64,000 nt of DNA from Dryomyza anilis (Eukaryota > Arthropoda > Insecta > Diptera > Dryomyzidae): the NCBI GenBank assembly GCA_951804985.1, contig OX638133.1, positions 56,190,028-56,254,027 on the forward strand. The letters are read 5' to 3'. Below, piece after piece: positions 30,767-41,941 of the stretch (within the stretch, counting starts at the first letter, position 1; every line of letters begins with the position of its first letter). Below the pieces are notes generated by a model that was not told the DNA's origin, made no database searches, and saw only the letters and a program-made list of their open reading frames with translations. A program made the translations under genes and the position numbers.

Positions 30767-33195
30767 TTCCCCCCCTCTTATGAAAAAAAATTATTATTAA
30801 TATTAGGATTAATGATAAGTTTTTACAAAATGTCTTAAATATATTGTTTAATATATAGAAATGATGTTTTCTTAGAGTTAATAACTCATAGGTGTAGAGT
30901 ATAAATATTAATAAAGTTGCAATAATCATTTAATAATAAAATTAATAAATTATAACTTACATTTTGTTTACCTTTTAAATTTTTTAAAGTCAACAACAAA
31001 ATAAATTTGGCATGTTTTGGAATGCCAGAATCATGTACCTAATCACTATATAATGAAATGACAATCTCATATTGTTAAAAAGCAACAATATATTTTTGAA
31101 AGTGCAACAAAAAAAATTATGCAATGAACAGTTTTGTAAATAAAGTATAAATTTGTTTAAAGTATATATTCTTGAATATATATGACCTTTTATTAGTAAA
31201 GCTTTTTTTAATTTCCTCAATACGTTTTAAAATCAATAAAATATTGTTAAAAAAAGAATAGAGTAAAGATAATATAAGTTCACAAATGAGATACTTTTAT
31301 CAACTTTATCACTTTTTTGCTCTTATTTTTTTTTTTTACTTTTAGAAAATACTGTTTCGTTTTTACTCTAAAAATTACGATACATTTTTTTTATAAATAT
31401 AAAATATTTACTGCTTTTTCGTGTTTTTATTGCAAAATTTTGATATTGCAATTGTAGTATTTTTTAATTATTTTTTTAACAACCCTTACAGAACGAAAAT
31501 ATTGCAGCAACGTTGCTGGGACATTGCACTGCAAGATAAGAAGACGGACAAATTCTAAATACGTTGCTGTACTCTAAGAAAAATTGACCATAATAAAAGT
31601 AGGAAACCGGTTTCCTCTTATTAATGTAGTAAATTCCAACGAATGTGTAAAAATGGAATTTAAACACAAAAGTATGTAAAAGTAGCACACATCTGTAGTG
31701 TCAAAATACATTTTTATGTCTGTAAAATATTCAAATAATGTGTGTTAAAAAAAGCACAACAGAACGGGTATATTATAGTAAATTCATTAAATTCTAAATT
31801 AGTTTTTTAAGGTTAAATATTATAAGAAAACTTCATATCATCGTCGACGGGGGCGGATTCAGCAAATGTGAAAAAAACCTGTACACAAAATGAAAAAGTT
31901 CACAACGGATTAACAAATGTCCGCAACATGAATGTACACCTTAGGATATGTCATTTTAATTGCACGAAAATTAACTACATAATTTATGCACCAATAATCC
32001 GCCCCCTTGCATATTTTATTTAAAATATGTAAGTTATCTTTTTTTTAGAGTCTTCTAAAATGGCGCAACCAAGAGCGTTCGCGTCAGCTAATGATCTTTT
32101 TACACATATATGTATGTGCTAAACGTAATTTTTGCACATTTCCATGTGTTTAAATACAAAACATTGCAGCATCTGTAAATTTTACCATTTTAAAAGTGAG
32201 ATTCTTCTAAAAACAGTTCATTTGTTTAAAATAACATATTGTTCATGAAAAAGACGTCAGATGTTTATTTTTACGAACGTATTAGTGTTTTTATTTGAAA
32301 AAATAAGTAAATTAACTGCGATAAATGTAGCAAATTCACTACTCCTAAATCAGATTTATTAGAGTGTGATAGATATGAGGCGGACATAAATAGATTGCTG
32401 GAACATTGCAGCAATATTTCTGGCAAAATTTCAGACTTGCAGTGCAATATCCCAGCAACGTTGCTGCAATATTTTCGTGCTGTATGGGTTGTTAAAAAAA
32501 ATAATTAAAGAATACTACAATTGCAATATCAAAATTTTGCAATAAAAACATGAAAAAGCAGTGAATATTTTATATTTATAAAAAAATTGATCGTAATTTT
32601 TAGAGTAAAAATGAAACAGTATTTTCTAAAAGTAAAAATAAAATAAAAGAAAAGCAAAAAAGTGATAAAGTTGTATCTCATTTGTGAACATATATTATCT
32701 TTACTCTATTCTTATTCTAACAAAATTTTATTGATTTTAAAACGTATTGAGGAAATTAAAAAATAAAATAATTTTATTATTAATTGACTTTACTTTATTA
32801 ATATTTATACCCTACACCTATGAGGTACAGGGTATATTAACTTTGTGCATATATTGTAACGTCACTTAGGAGAAGTGTAGGGTATGGAAAAGTATATATA
32901 AATATCTTGATCAGCATCACTACTCGAGTCCGTTTAGCTATGTCCGTCTGTCTTGCTGTCTGACCGGATACAAGGTAACTTGAAAAATAATAGTCAGAAT
33001 GCATTGAAATTTGGTTTCAATCAAGGATTGAATAACGGTTTCGGTATTATGGTTTTATAACGAAACGGTTTCTGTATACCGGTTCCATGTTACGTTTTCG
33101 GTTTCGATTTCGGTTTTTGTTTAAATTTTCTTTTTTTTTCCATATTTTTCAAATTATTTAACAATACTGTACCTCATAGGTGTAGGGTATAAATA
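30767..33195. repeat. Non-coding foldback unit X, copy X1
   Basis: The unit begins at a purine tract (TTCCCCCCCTCTT on the plus strand) beside the LTR. It contains long inverted arms (31205-31542 against 32432-32764) around a ~890-bp AT-rich loop, in which a smaller inverted pair (GGGGGCGGATT near 31848 and AATCCGCCCCC near 31990) marks a nested insert. It ends with an INE-1-like element at 32806-33191. It is repeated at 33560-35938, 57948-60259 and 60624-62990. No frame is recognisable as a protein. Confidence 0.8.
32806..33191. mobile_element. INE-1/DINE-like short element
   Basis: It begins TATACCCTACACCTATGAGG and ends with the inverted copy CCTCATAGGTGTAGGGTATA. Inside are AAAAGTATATATAAATATCTTGATCAGCATC and ATGTCCGTCTGTC-type words characteristic of Drosophila INE-1/DINE-1. 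It is non-coding. Copies are at 35583-35938 (right end lost), 59870-60255 and 62634-62990 (right end lost); a related, longer one is at 55447-56135. Confidence 0.6.
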
Positions 33196-33559
33196 CTAGT
33201 GAGTTTTCACTTTCACTCAATTTTGGTGTACGTGACTTTTGCAGAAAGTCCGACTTGCAGTTTTTGGCTGACACCAATTGCGAAATATCAGAATTGTTGG
33301 CAATCGCTGCTTTGCTTATTTTAACATAGACCCAATATTATGCAATGGAAAATTGTATATAGCTTTAGCGCTTGCCAAATTATTATCATTGTTTCCAACG
33401 TGAAGCGTTGGGACAATGCTATGAACATGTTGCTGTACAACATGAGTACAACATGATATAAAAACATGATGCGCTCAACATATGTACAGAAACATCTAAA
33501 ACTGAATGAATAGTGAAGAACCATAAAGAAAAGATAAATGTATGCGCTAATTCACAACA
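33196..33559 (-). repeat. Partial LTR of element A between two X units
   Basis: These 364 bases correspond to the right 59% of the 30146-30766 LTR, starting at CTAGTGAG and ending TTCACAACA, again followed by the purine tract. The left break falls on the shared word CTAGTGAG and is identical in the second composite (60260). Confidence 0.88.
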
Positions 33560-35938
33560 TTCCTCCCCCCTTATGAAAAAAAATTGTTATTAATATTAGG
33601 ATTAATGATAATTTTTTACAAAATGTCTTAAATATATTGTTGAATATATAGAAATGATGTTTTCTTAGAGTTAATAACTCATAGGTGTAGAGTATAAATA
33701 TTAATAAAGTTGCAATAATCAATTAATAAATTATAACTTACATTTTGTTTACCTTTTTAAATTTTTTAAAGTCAACAACAAAATAAATTTGGCATGTTTT
33801 GGAATGCCAGAATCATGTACCTAATCACTATATAATGAAATGACAATCTCATATTGTTAAAAAGCAACAATATATTTTTGAAAGTGCAACAAAAAAATTA
33901 TGCAATGAACAGTTTTGTAAATAAAGTATAAATTTGTTTAAAGTATATATTCTTGAATATATATGACCTTTTATTAGTAAAGCTTTTTTTAATTTCCTCA
34001 ATACGTTTTAAAATCAATAAAATATTGTTAGAAAAAGAATAGAGTAAAGATAATATAAGTTCACAAATGAGATACTTTTATCAACTTTATCACTTTTTTG
34101 CTCTTATTTTTTTTTTTACTTTTAGAAAATACTGTTTCGTTTTTACTCTAAAAATTACGATACATTTTTTTTATAAATATAAAATATTTACTGCTTTTTC
34201 GTGTTTTTATTGCAAAATTTTGATATTGCAATTGTAGTATTTTTTAATTATTTTTTTAACAACCCTTACAGAACGAAAATATTGCAGCAACGTTGCTGGG
34301 ACATTGCACTGCAAGATAAGAAGACGGACAAATTCTAAATACGTTGCTGTACTCCAAGAAAAATTTACCATAATAAAAGTAGGAAACCGGTTTCCTCTTA
34401 TTAATGTAGTAAATTCCAACGAATGTGTAAAAATGGAATTTAAACACAAAAGTATGTAAAAGTAGCACACATCTGTAGTGTCAAAATACATTTTTATGTC
34501 TGTAAAATATTCAAATAATGTGTGTTAAAAAAAGCACAACAGAACGGGTATACTATAGTAAATTCATTAAATTCTAAATTAGTTTTTTAAGGTTAAATAT
34601 TATAAGAAAACTTCATATCATCGTCGACGGGGCGGATTCAGCTAATGTGAAAAAAACCTGTACACAAAATGAAAAAGTTCACAACGGATTAACAAATGTC
34701 CGCAACATGAATGTACACCTTAGGATATGTCATTTTAATTGCACGAAAATTAACTACATAATTTATGCACCAATAATCCGCCCCCTTGCATATTTTATTT
34801 AAAATATGTAAGTTATCTTTTTTTTAGAGTCTTCTAAAATGGCGCAACCAAGAGCGTTCGCGTCAGCTAATGATCTTTTTACACATATATGTATGTGCTA
34901 AACGTAATTTTTGCACATTTCCATGTGTTTAAATACAAAACATTGCAGCATCTGTAAATTTTACCATTTTAAAAGTGAGATTCTTCTAAAAACAGTTCAT
35001 TTGTTTAAAATAACATATTGTTCATGAAAAAGACGTCAGATGTTTATTTTTACGAACGTATTAGTGTTTTTATTTGAAAAAATAAGTAAATTAACTGCGA
35101 TAAATGTAGCAAATTCACTACTCCTAAATCATATTTCTTAGAGTGTGATAGATATGAGGCGGACATAAATAGATTGCTGGAACATTGCAGCAATATTTCT
35201 GGCAAAATTTCAGTCTTGCAGTGCAATATCCCAGAACGTTGCTGCAATATTTTCGTGCTGTATGGGTTGTTAAAAAAATAATTAAAGAATACTACAATTG
35301 CAATATCAAAATTTTGCAATAAAAACATGAAAAAGCAGTGAATATTTTATGTTTATACAAAAATTGATCGTAATTTTTAGAGTAAAAATGAAACAGTATT
35401 TTCTAAAAGTAAAAATAAAATAAAAGAAAAGCAAAAAAGTGATAAAGTTGTATCTCATTTGTGAACTTATATTATCTTTACTCTATTCTTATTCTAACAA
35501 AATTTTATTGATTTTAAAACGTATTGAGGAAATTAAAAAATAAAATAATTTTATTATTAATTGACTTTACTTTATTAATATTTATACCCTACACCTATGA
35601 GGTACAGGGTATATTAACTTTGTGCATATATTGTAACGTCACTTAGGAGAAGTGTAGGGTATGGAAAAGTATATATAAATATCTTGATCAGCATCACTAC
35701 CCGAGTCCGTTTAGCCATGTCCGTCTGTCTTGCTGTCTGACCGGATACAAGGTAACTTGAAAAATAATAGTCAGAATGTATTGAAATTAGGTTTCAATCA
35801 AGGATTGAATAACCTTTTCGGTGTTAAGGTTTTTTAACGAAACGGTTTCTGTATACCGGTTCCATGTTACGTTTTCGGTTTTGATTTCGGTTTTTGTATA
35901 AATTTTCTTTTTTTTTCCATATTTTTCAAATTATTTAA
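33560..35938. repeat. Foldback unit X, copy X2
   Basis: It is nearly identical to X1, including both inverted arms (about 33978-34314 and 35205-35535) and the nested GGGGCGGATT pair. Its INE-like end stops at TTATTTAACA, where unrelated sequence begins. It has no coding content. Confidence 0.85.
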
Positions 35939-37127
35939 CATTGTTATGTTGAAATTATGATATTGGGGTAAAGTGGGAAACGTAATTTAAACAGTGTTTG
36001 TTGTTATTTTAGTTAAAATATTGTGTTATATGAATTATTTAATTGATTTCGCCAAGAAAAAATTTTAATTTAAAATTTCGTGACCACAAACCAATGAAAA
36101 GCAACATTTTGACTTCACCTGAGATATGATCTGAATTGCAAAGAAAAAGAATTTTATACAATTTCCATCCATAAAAGCCAAAGAAATTAAATTTCAACAA
36201 TTCAGTGAACTGCAATATATGTAAACTAGTGATGATCATTTGCAAGAGCATGGCAAGAAATGGTAATCTTGTTCTTGCAGAGGTACATATGATCTTGTTT
36301 TGGCAATACCTTTCTTGTTCTTGCTTGCAATAATCTTGCAAAATTATAAATTTTAAATAAAAGATCGAAGACAAATATCTTAAACTGAATATTAATTTTG
36401 AAAACGAATAGAATTTGAACACTAGTTGTATTTAAGTTAATTACTTTTCATATTTTCAATTTCTTTAACAAAAAATAAATTATTATACTAACAAAAAAAA
36501 ATCCAATAACAAATAAATATGAATTATATTTTAAAGAGAATTAACTAATAAAAAATAATTGTATAAATCAAGTGATGTTGATGAGACAATTCAAAAATCT
36601 CAAGGCCGTAATACGAAAAGTCACCAAATTTTCAAAATGCTAAATATTCATTTACAAACATTTTTATGTATCTGTCAATTTTGAATCGATGATCTCAATA
36701 TTTTTTACCACATGATAAGAAAATGTAAATCTATCAATTGATATTTCAACTTTAAAAATGCATCATTTACTTCTTATAATATTAATCAACAAACTCGAAA
36801 TTTAAGTTTTTCATAAAAATAAATTTCGTTCTACAACGATAATAATAATAAATATAAGGAATATTTCGTATAGAGATTAAAAAATGCTTATGCTACATGT
36901 ATATCTTGCAGGGTAACATTACTAACAGAAAGAAGAGAATAGAACAACTAGTACATCTATCTAGTTGGCAACAACAACGAGTTTTCTTTATACAAACAAT
37001 TTCCCGCCAAAAATTCCATTAAAAGCTTGAATGTTGCTTTATTCGCATTTTTGTTGTTGCACTTTCAAACAAATCAGCGGATTTGTGAAAAAAAGAAAAA
37101 CACAAAAAGCAATATATCAGCTAAATG
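35939..37127. other. AT-rich flank shared by both composites
   Basis: This flank is non-coding and repeated at 62991-64000 with small differences. It contains a CTTGTTCTTGC-like cluster at 36240-36345, as in repeat U. It has GAAAAAAAGAAAAA-type runs near 37080. No gene is supported. Confidence 0.6.
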
Positions 37128-37319
37128 AGACTGTGAAAATGTTCATATATTTTTATTTTTGGTTTTATAAGTTAAATGAAATAATGCACATAGAACTTAT
37201 CTTAAGAAAACTTCATGATTTTACAATTAACTAAAAAACTATGTATAAAAGTAAAACAAAAATAATAATGTGCATAGTACAGTGCATATGCACAATCGAT
37301 GTAACAACTAGCGTAGCGT
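37128..37319. repeat. Third, truncated copy of repeat U
   Basis: From ACTGTGAAAATGTTCATATA onward it matches 17779-17970 and 1-160. It is cut at GCGTAGCGTG, where the integrase remnant of element A2 begins. Confidence 0.8.
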
Positions 37320-37491
37320 GTCTAACTTATTCTTCGTAGTTTGGTTTTTCATTAAAATCATGTCGTGTGGTTTGAATTGTATAGGGTTGAGGTTCTTGTC
37401 GTATTGTTTTTTCGACACCTCCTTGGCCCTACATTGATTTTGCCTGACGATGTCGTGTGATCGCTGTATTTGGTACTTTAATACCTTACTG
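37320..37491 (-). pseudogene. Integrase C-terminal part of element A2
   Basis: About 57 residues remain (SKVLKYQIQRSHDIVRQNQ, then KKQYDKNLNPIQFKPHDMI), the region before the GPY/F module of Ty3/gypsy integrases. The end is lost at 37320, where repeat U abuts. It continues, across the MITE at 37494-38374, the integrase core at 38377-38930. Confidence 0.8.
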
Positions 37492-37493
37492 TA

Positions 37494-38374
37494 CACCCAG
37501 AAAAAAAATCATGGTAAATTAATAGTATTTCAATAGAAAAACAAAAATTTATACTATTAAAATTCGTCTATAGGAAGCGTACCATTAGTTTAATAATATT
37601 CAAATTTTTAATACAATATGATGTTGTACCATACATTTTATAATGTATTCTTTTAATTGCAATAAGCAAGACCAATAAATATTTAATTGATACGTATTAT
37701 TACATTTATGGTATAGTCGAATTAAATTTTCCTAATAATTTATTAAAACAAAAATGGATTTTAGTTAATTTATTGTATATTTTATTTTGTTTATATATGT
37801 CGAAATAGAAATTCACTTTTATAAATCACACACATAAAAGGACAGTTCTCGTTGCAAAAGATTATAACACATTTATTGTTCGCCTCAGTTTCCAATAATT
37901 GATTGTAATATTTGAGTCTGCATATATTTTTGAGTCCGTTGCTATAACAGAAATTCGATGTATTATTTATTTTCTGTAATAAATAAAACAAAAAGTTTAA
38001 ATATAATGAAATTACATTAAATACATTGAGTTCTTACCAATTATAAACGCGTCATAATGTCGATTATTACAAAAAATGCATGCGACCAATTTGAGCAAAC
38101 ATGCAGAATGACGCACAAAACGAACATGTTTTTATTCGTTTTTATGTATTTTTTTGACACCTTTACTATTATAGGAGGAAACCAATGAAATAATAGTATT
38201 TATTTTATTAAAAATAGTAATATTGAAATTTTTAAATTTATGGTGCTGAATATTTCGAATACTGTCAAATTAATAAGAAAACTTTTGATTTAAAAAGAAA
38301 AAACTACTAATACATGAACCATAAGATCAATGGTCCTACCATTTAGTACTTAATGGTACATTTTCTTCTGAGTG
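37494..38374. mobile_element. MITE-like DNA element with TA target duplication
   Basis: The ends are CACCCAGAAAAAAAAT and, inverted, CACTCAGAAGAAAATG, flanked on both sides by TA (37492-37493 and 38375-38376). Removing the element and one TA puts the two integrase pieces back in one frame. It has no transposase; the 66-residue frame at 37791-37991 is not recognised. The 881-bp size and TA duplication suggest a Tc1/mariner-type non-autonomous element. Confidence 0.75.
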
Positions 38375-38376
38375 TA

Positions 38377-38930
38377 GTCTTCTGCGTTATATAAGGGTGA
38401 ACATTTACGCTTTAAATTCGTAGGCATGTCGAAATCAAACCCGTACAATGTACGGAATGGTGTTTGACCCGTCGACGTATGCACCGTGTTATTATGAACA
38501 AGCATTGCAGAATTTAACCATTGGTCCCAGTTTGACCCATCCTCTTTAGCAAAACTACGTAAATATTCAGCTAGTGGACGATGACTTCGTTCCAATGACC
38601 CATTAGCCTGTGGATGGTAGGGTGTTATATGTAATTTTTTAATTCCTAACAATTTACATGTATCCGAAAATAGTTTGGAAACGAAAATCGATCCATTGTC
38701 TGTTACCAATACTTTGGGTATATTGTGGCGTGTAACTATTTCGTTGAAGAATGCTTTTGCTACGGTGTTGGCTTCCGCATCGAGTATAGCCACACAGCAC
38801 ATAAATTTAGAAAAATCGTCCTGAAACGTTAAGATGTATTTATTCCCTGAAATGGTTTCAGGCAGAATACCCACCAGGTCCATGTACACTTTGTCAAAGG
38901 GTCTGACTGGCGTATCAGTTAAAACCATTA
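38377..38930 (-). pseudogene. Integrase core of element A2
   Basis: This frame holds VYMDLVGILPETISGNKY (Asp), KVLVTDNGSIFVSKLF (Asp) and YHPQANGSLERSHRPL (Glu), the DDE triad of retroviral-type integrases. The N-terminal zinc-binding part is at 51541-51700, beyond element B, and the C-terminal part is at 37320-37491, beyond the MITE. The core itself looks intact. Confidence 0.9.
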
Positions 38931-39571
38931 TGTAATATATGTTGGTCGTGCCCTATTCTCTTTTCTAATATGTTCCTATTTTTGCAGGGTGACCAGCATT
39001 ACTGCCACAGGTCAAGAGGCGCGCTAAGTGTTTAATTCAAAACACAGCAGCTCTTAGGGGTTTTGGTTGCTTAGCTTGTTTAAAAGCAGCAAGAGAAGAG
39101 AAAGCATTTGATGCTGATTTCATTCTGCTTTATTTGTAAATTTGCATTATCTTTTATACTTAAAATATCTTAAAACTAACAATATTTCGATTCCTTAAAT
39201 TCCTATGTAACTATCGTTCTTTTGCCATGCATTGCCTATTTTGTTATTGTTATTATATTTTGCGCGCAGCGCTGCTTATTAGTTGTTTCATATTTATGTA
39301 TTCGTGGCAAGTTCAATGCTCGCGCTTATTAGTTGTTGCATATTTCGGCAATCGCGGCAAGTTCAATGCTCGCGTGTGCATACAATTGTTATTGTAGCGA
39401 TCGTAATAATAACGAGTCAAAGCAGTGCTTGAAACAAAGCAGCGACGCATCGTTGTTATTTACATTGCGTGCATTAGAATAGTTAAAGCTTTAAAAAGAG
39501 CTTTTATGCAACGAATGACAATACAGTGGGAAAATATTATAATAATGTGTGTAAAATATAATTACACTACA
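38931..39571 (-). repeat. 3' LTR of element B
   Basis: This 641-bp LTR starts TGTAATATATG and ends TTACACTACA on the plus strand, and matches the two pieces of the right LTR. On the minus strand it is preceded by the purine tract AGGGTAAGGG (39572-39581). Confidence 0.9.
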
Positions 39572-39684
39572 CCCTTACCCTAAAAGATAAAATTTATACA
39601 TTTTTGAATTTATAAATTTTTATAACGTAATACATTATTATAATGTTTTGTTTAATTACTTATTACTTAATATTAAGTATATAT

Positions 39685-40038
39685 TTACATTATTTCATTT
39701 GTTCTTTTTAAATTATTGTTGTGAAATTCTTTATATTTTCCATTAATATTTACAACTGAATTTACTCCATTACATTGTATAATTTCATATGGTCCTTTAT
39801 ATGGACTTTCATGCTTTTTTCTACTTTCTAGTTTTATATATACGAATTCTCCAATTTTCAAATTTATTGGTTTTACATTTTTATCATAGCTCTCTTTTCT
39901 ATGTTGTTTTGCGATATTAATTAAATTTTTAGCTTTTTCTGTTGATATTTGTATTCGTTTTTTTAGTTCTTTTGCGTATTGGTCGTAATTGTAAATCGGT
40001 TCGTTGTCGTGTATTGTGTCATTCGATAATTGTGTCAA
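39685..40038 (-). pseudogene. Integrase C-terminal domain of element B
   Basis: This 117-residue frame has a Lys-rich helix (YAKELKKRIQISTEKAKN), KIGEFVYIKLESRKK and SPYKGPYEIIQCNG, the GPY/F module of Ty3/gypsy integrases, thought to bind DNA. It overlaps the core frame by four bases in a different phase, so a frameshift separates them. Confidence 0.85.
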
Positions 40039-40382
40039 TTTGCCAAATACAAGTTCGTAGGGTGTATAATAGTATCAACATGCGGTGTTGTGTTATAAGA
40101 GAAAGTATAATATGATATCCACTTATCCCATCCATTATCTTGTGAAAAATTAAGTAAAAATTCGTTTAAAACTCTATGGTTTCTTTCAATCGTGCCTACA
40201 GTTTGATGACGATATGGTGTTGAAAAGATCTGTCTAATATCTAATATTTTACAAACTTGTTTCATAGTTTCGTTAACAAATTCTGTACCTCTATCTGATT
40301 TAAGTGATTTAAAACAACCGTATTTCAAAATAAATTGTTCTACTATAGTTGATGCAAATGTATTTGCGTCTTTAGTTTCCAT
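40035..40382 (-). pseudogene. Integrase core of element B, partial
   Basis: This frame contains KSLKSDRGTEFVNETM (second Asp) and YRHQTVGTIERNHRVL (Glu). The first Asp and the zinc-binding part lie upstream (40383-40780) in shifted frames; plus-strand words such as CATAGATGACATTGTGA correspond to the His/Cys module. The core is incomplete in any one frame. Confidence 0.8.
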
Positions 40383-40815
40383 TGGATATGCTTCTACGAA
40401 TTTCGATAGCTCGCATTATATTGTTAATATGTATCGGTATCCATTGGACATACGCAACGGTCCAACGGTGTCGATTGTTGTTCAAAAGTTTTACTTGGAG
40501 TTTCAATGATTACTAATTTTTCTTTAGTATGTGTTATTTGTTTATTTTTATTGCATAGATGACATTGTGATATGTACTTTTTTACCATTTTATTCATATT
40601 TTTCCAAATATATCTTTGTTTTAATTTTATAATTGTTTTTCTTATTCCAAAATGTCCTGAATAAGGCGCATAGTGGAATTCTTCGATTAATTTATATTGT
40701 GTTATAGTGTCGGTTATATTTTTCGGTGGTTTATATATTAATATTGATAATTTTGAACGCGTTTTATTTTGTTAGCCATTATATTTTTCTTGCTGCAGCT
40801 TATTGTATTTTTCTT

Positions 40816-41520
40816 TTAATACATCTTTTTTATAATATCGAAGATTGAATCTTCTGCGCTCATCTTCTTTCGTATTTGTGATAATAGTTTCTCCAGTGTA
40901 CAATCTAGATTGTGCGGATTATCGCTACATTTTACGAATATTGTATTTAGATTTTTATCTATAAAAATTGTACACTTTTTACGATTGCGTTCTATAATAA
41001 ATTTTAATTTGTTAATTTTATTGACGTCATTGTTGGATGTGCATTCCCACATGTGAAGTTGATCAGGCTCCTGTTGAGAAGTGCATTTATCCTTTTCTGC
41101 TTTATCTTTAGCAGACATTTTTCTTGTAATTGCTAACACATTTGTTGTTGATTTGATTTCAGTAGATACTGGAATCATTTGTTTCAAAATTTCTGAATCT
41201 ATTTTAATTCGCGATAATGCATCTGCATTCGTATTCATTTTGCCTTGCTTGTATATGATTTCAAAATCATAGCTTGATAGGTCAAGTCTTATTCTTGTTA
41301 ATTTTGAGGATGGGTTTTTATGTGTAAATAGTGAAACTAAAGGTCTGTGGTCTGTTACCACAATAAATTTTTGACCAAAAAGGTAGGGTCTGAAAAAATT
41401 TATACCCCAATGTATAGCTAGTAATTCTTTTTCGATTATTGGTTTGTTTACTTCGTGTTTGTTTAATGATTTGCTGGCAAATGAGATTGGTAAATCTGTA
41501 CCGATGTCTCCTTGAGACAA
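40816..41520 (-). pseudogene. RNase H and following linker of element B
   Basis: The frame starts inside RNase H (MSQGDIGTDLPISFASKSL), continues through IIEKELLAIHWGINFFRPYL, VVTDHRPLVSLFTHKNPSSK and GKMNTNADALSRI, and then a linker rich in Lys and Asn. It fits a Ty3/gypsy RNase H. The link to RT is broken near 41800. Confidence 0.88.
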
Positions 41521-41941
41521 AATTGCAACCAGCGCGTAGTCAAATGCGTCCGTTGTAAGAATGAATGTTTTGTTAAAATCAGGATATTGTAATATTGGTG
41601 GATTTATTAATTTAGATTTTAGTGTTTCGAATGCTTCTTGGCATTCTTTTGACCAGATGAATGGTTGATTCTTTTTTAAAAGTGTATTTAAACATTTCGC
41701 AATGTTTGCAAAATTTGCTATAAATCTACGATAGTAATTGCAAAAAGCTACAAATCTACGTACTTCATCAGCGTTTTTCGGAATTGGAATTGGACGGGTT
41801 TAATTTTAAATTATACTTTTGTAATCTTTCTAAAACTTTAATTAAATTTTCATTGTGGTTGGAAAAACTACAACCAAATATTATAATATCGTATAAAAAT
41901 GCATTGTAATCTAATCCTGTTAATGCTATCGTGAGCATTCT

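Noticed and set aside
36039..36422. 127-residue minus-strand frame, repeated at 63089
   Set aside because: AT-rich composition, frame not kept intact in the second copy, and no family resemblance.
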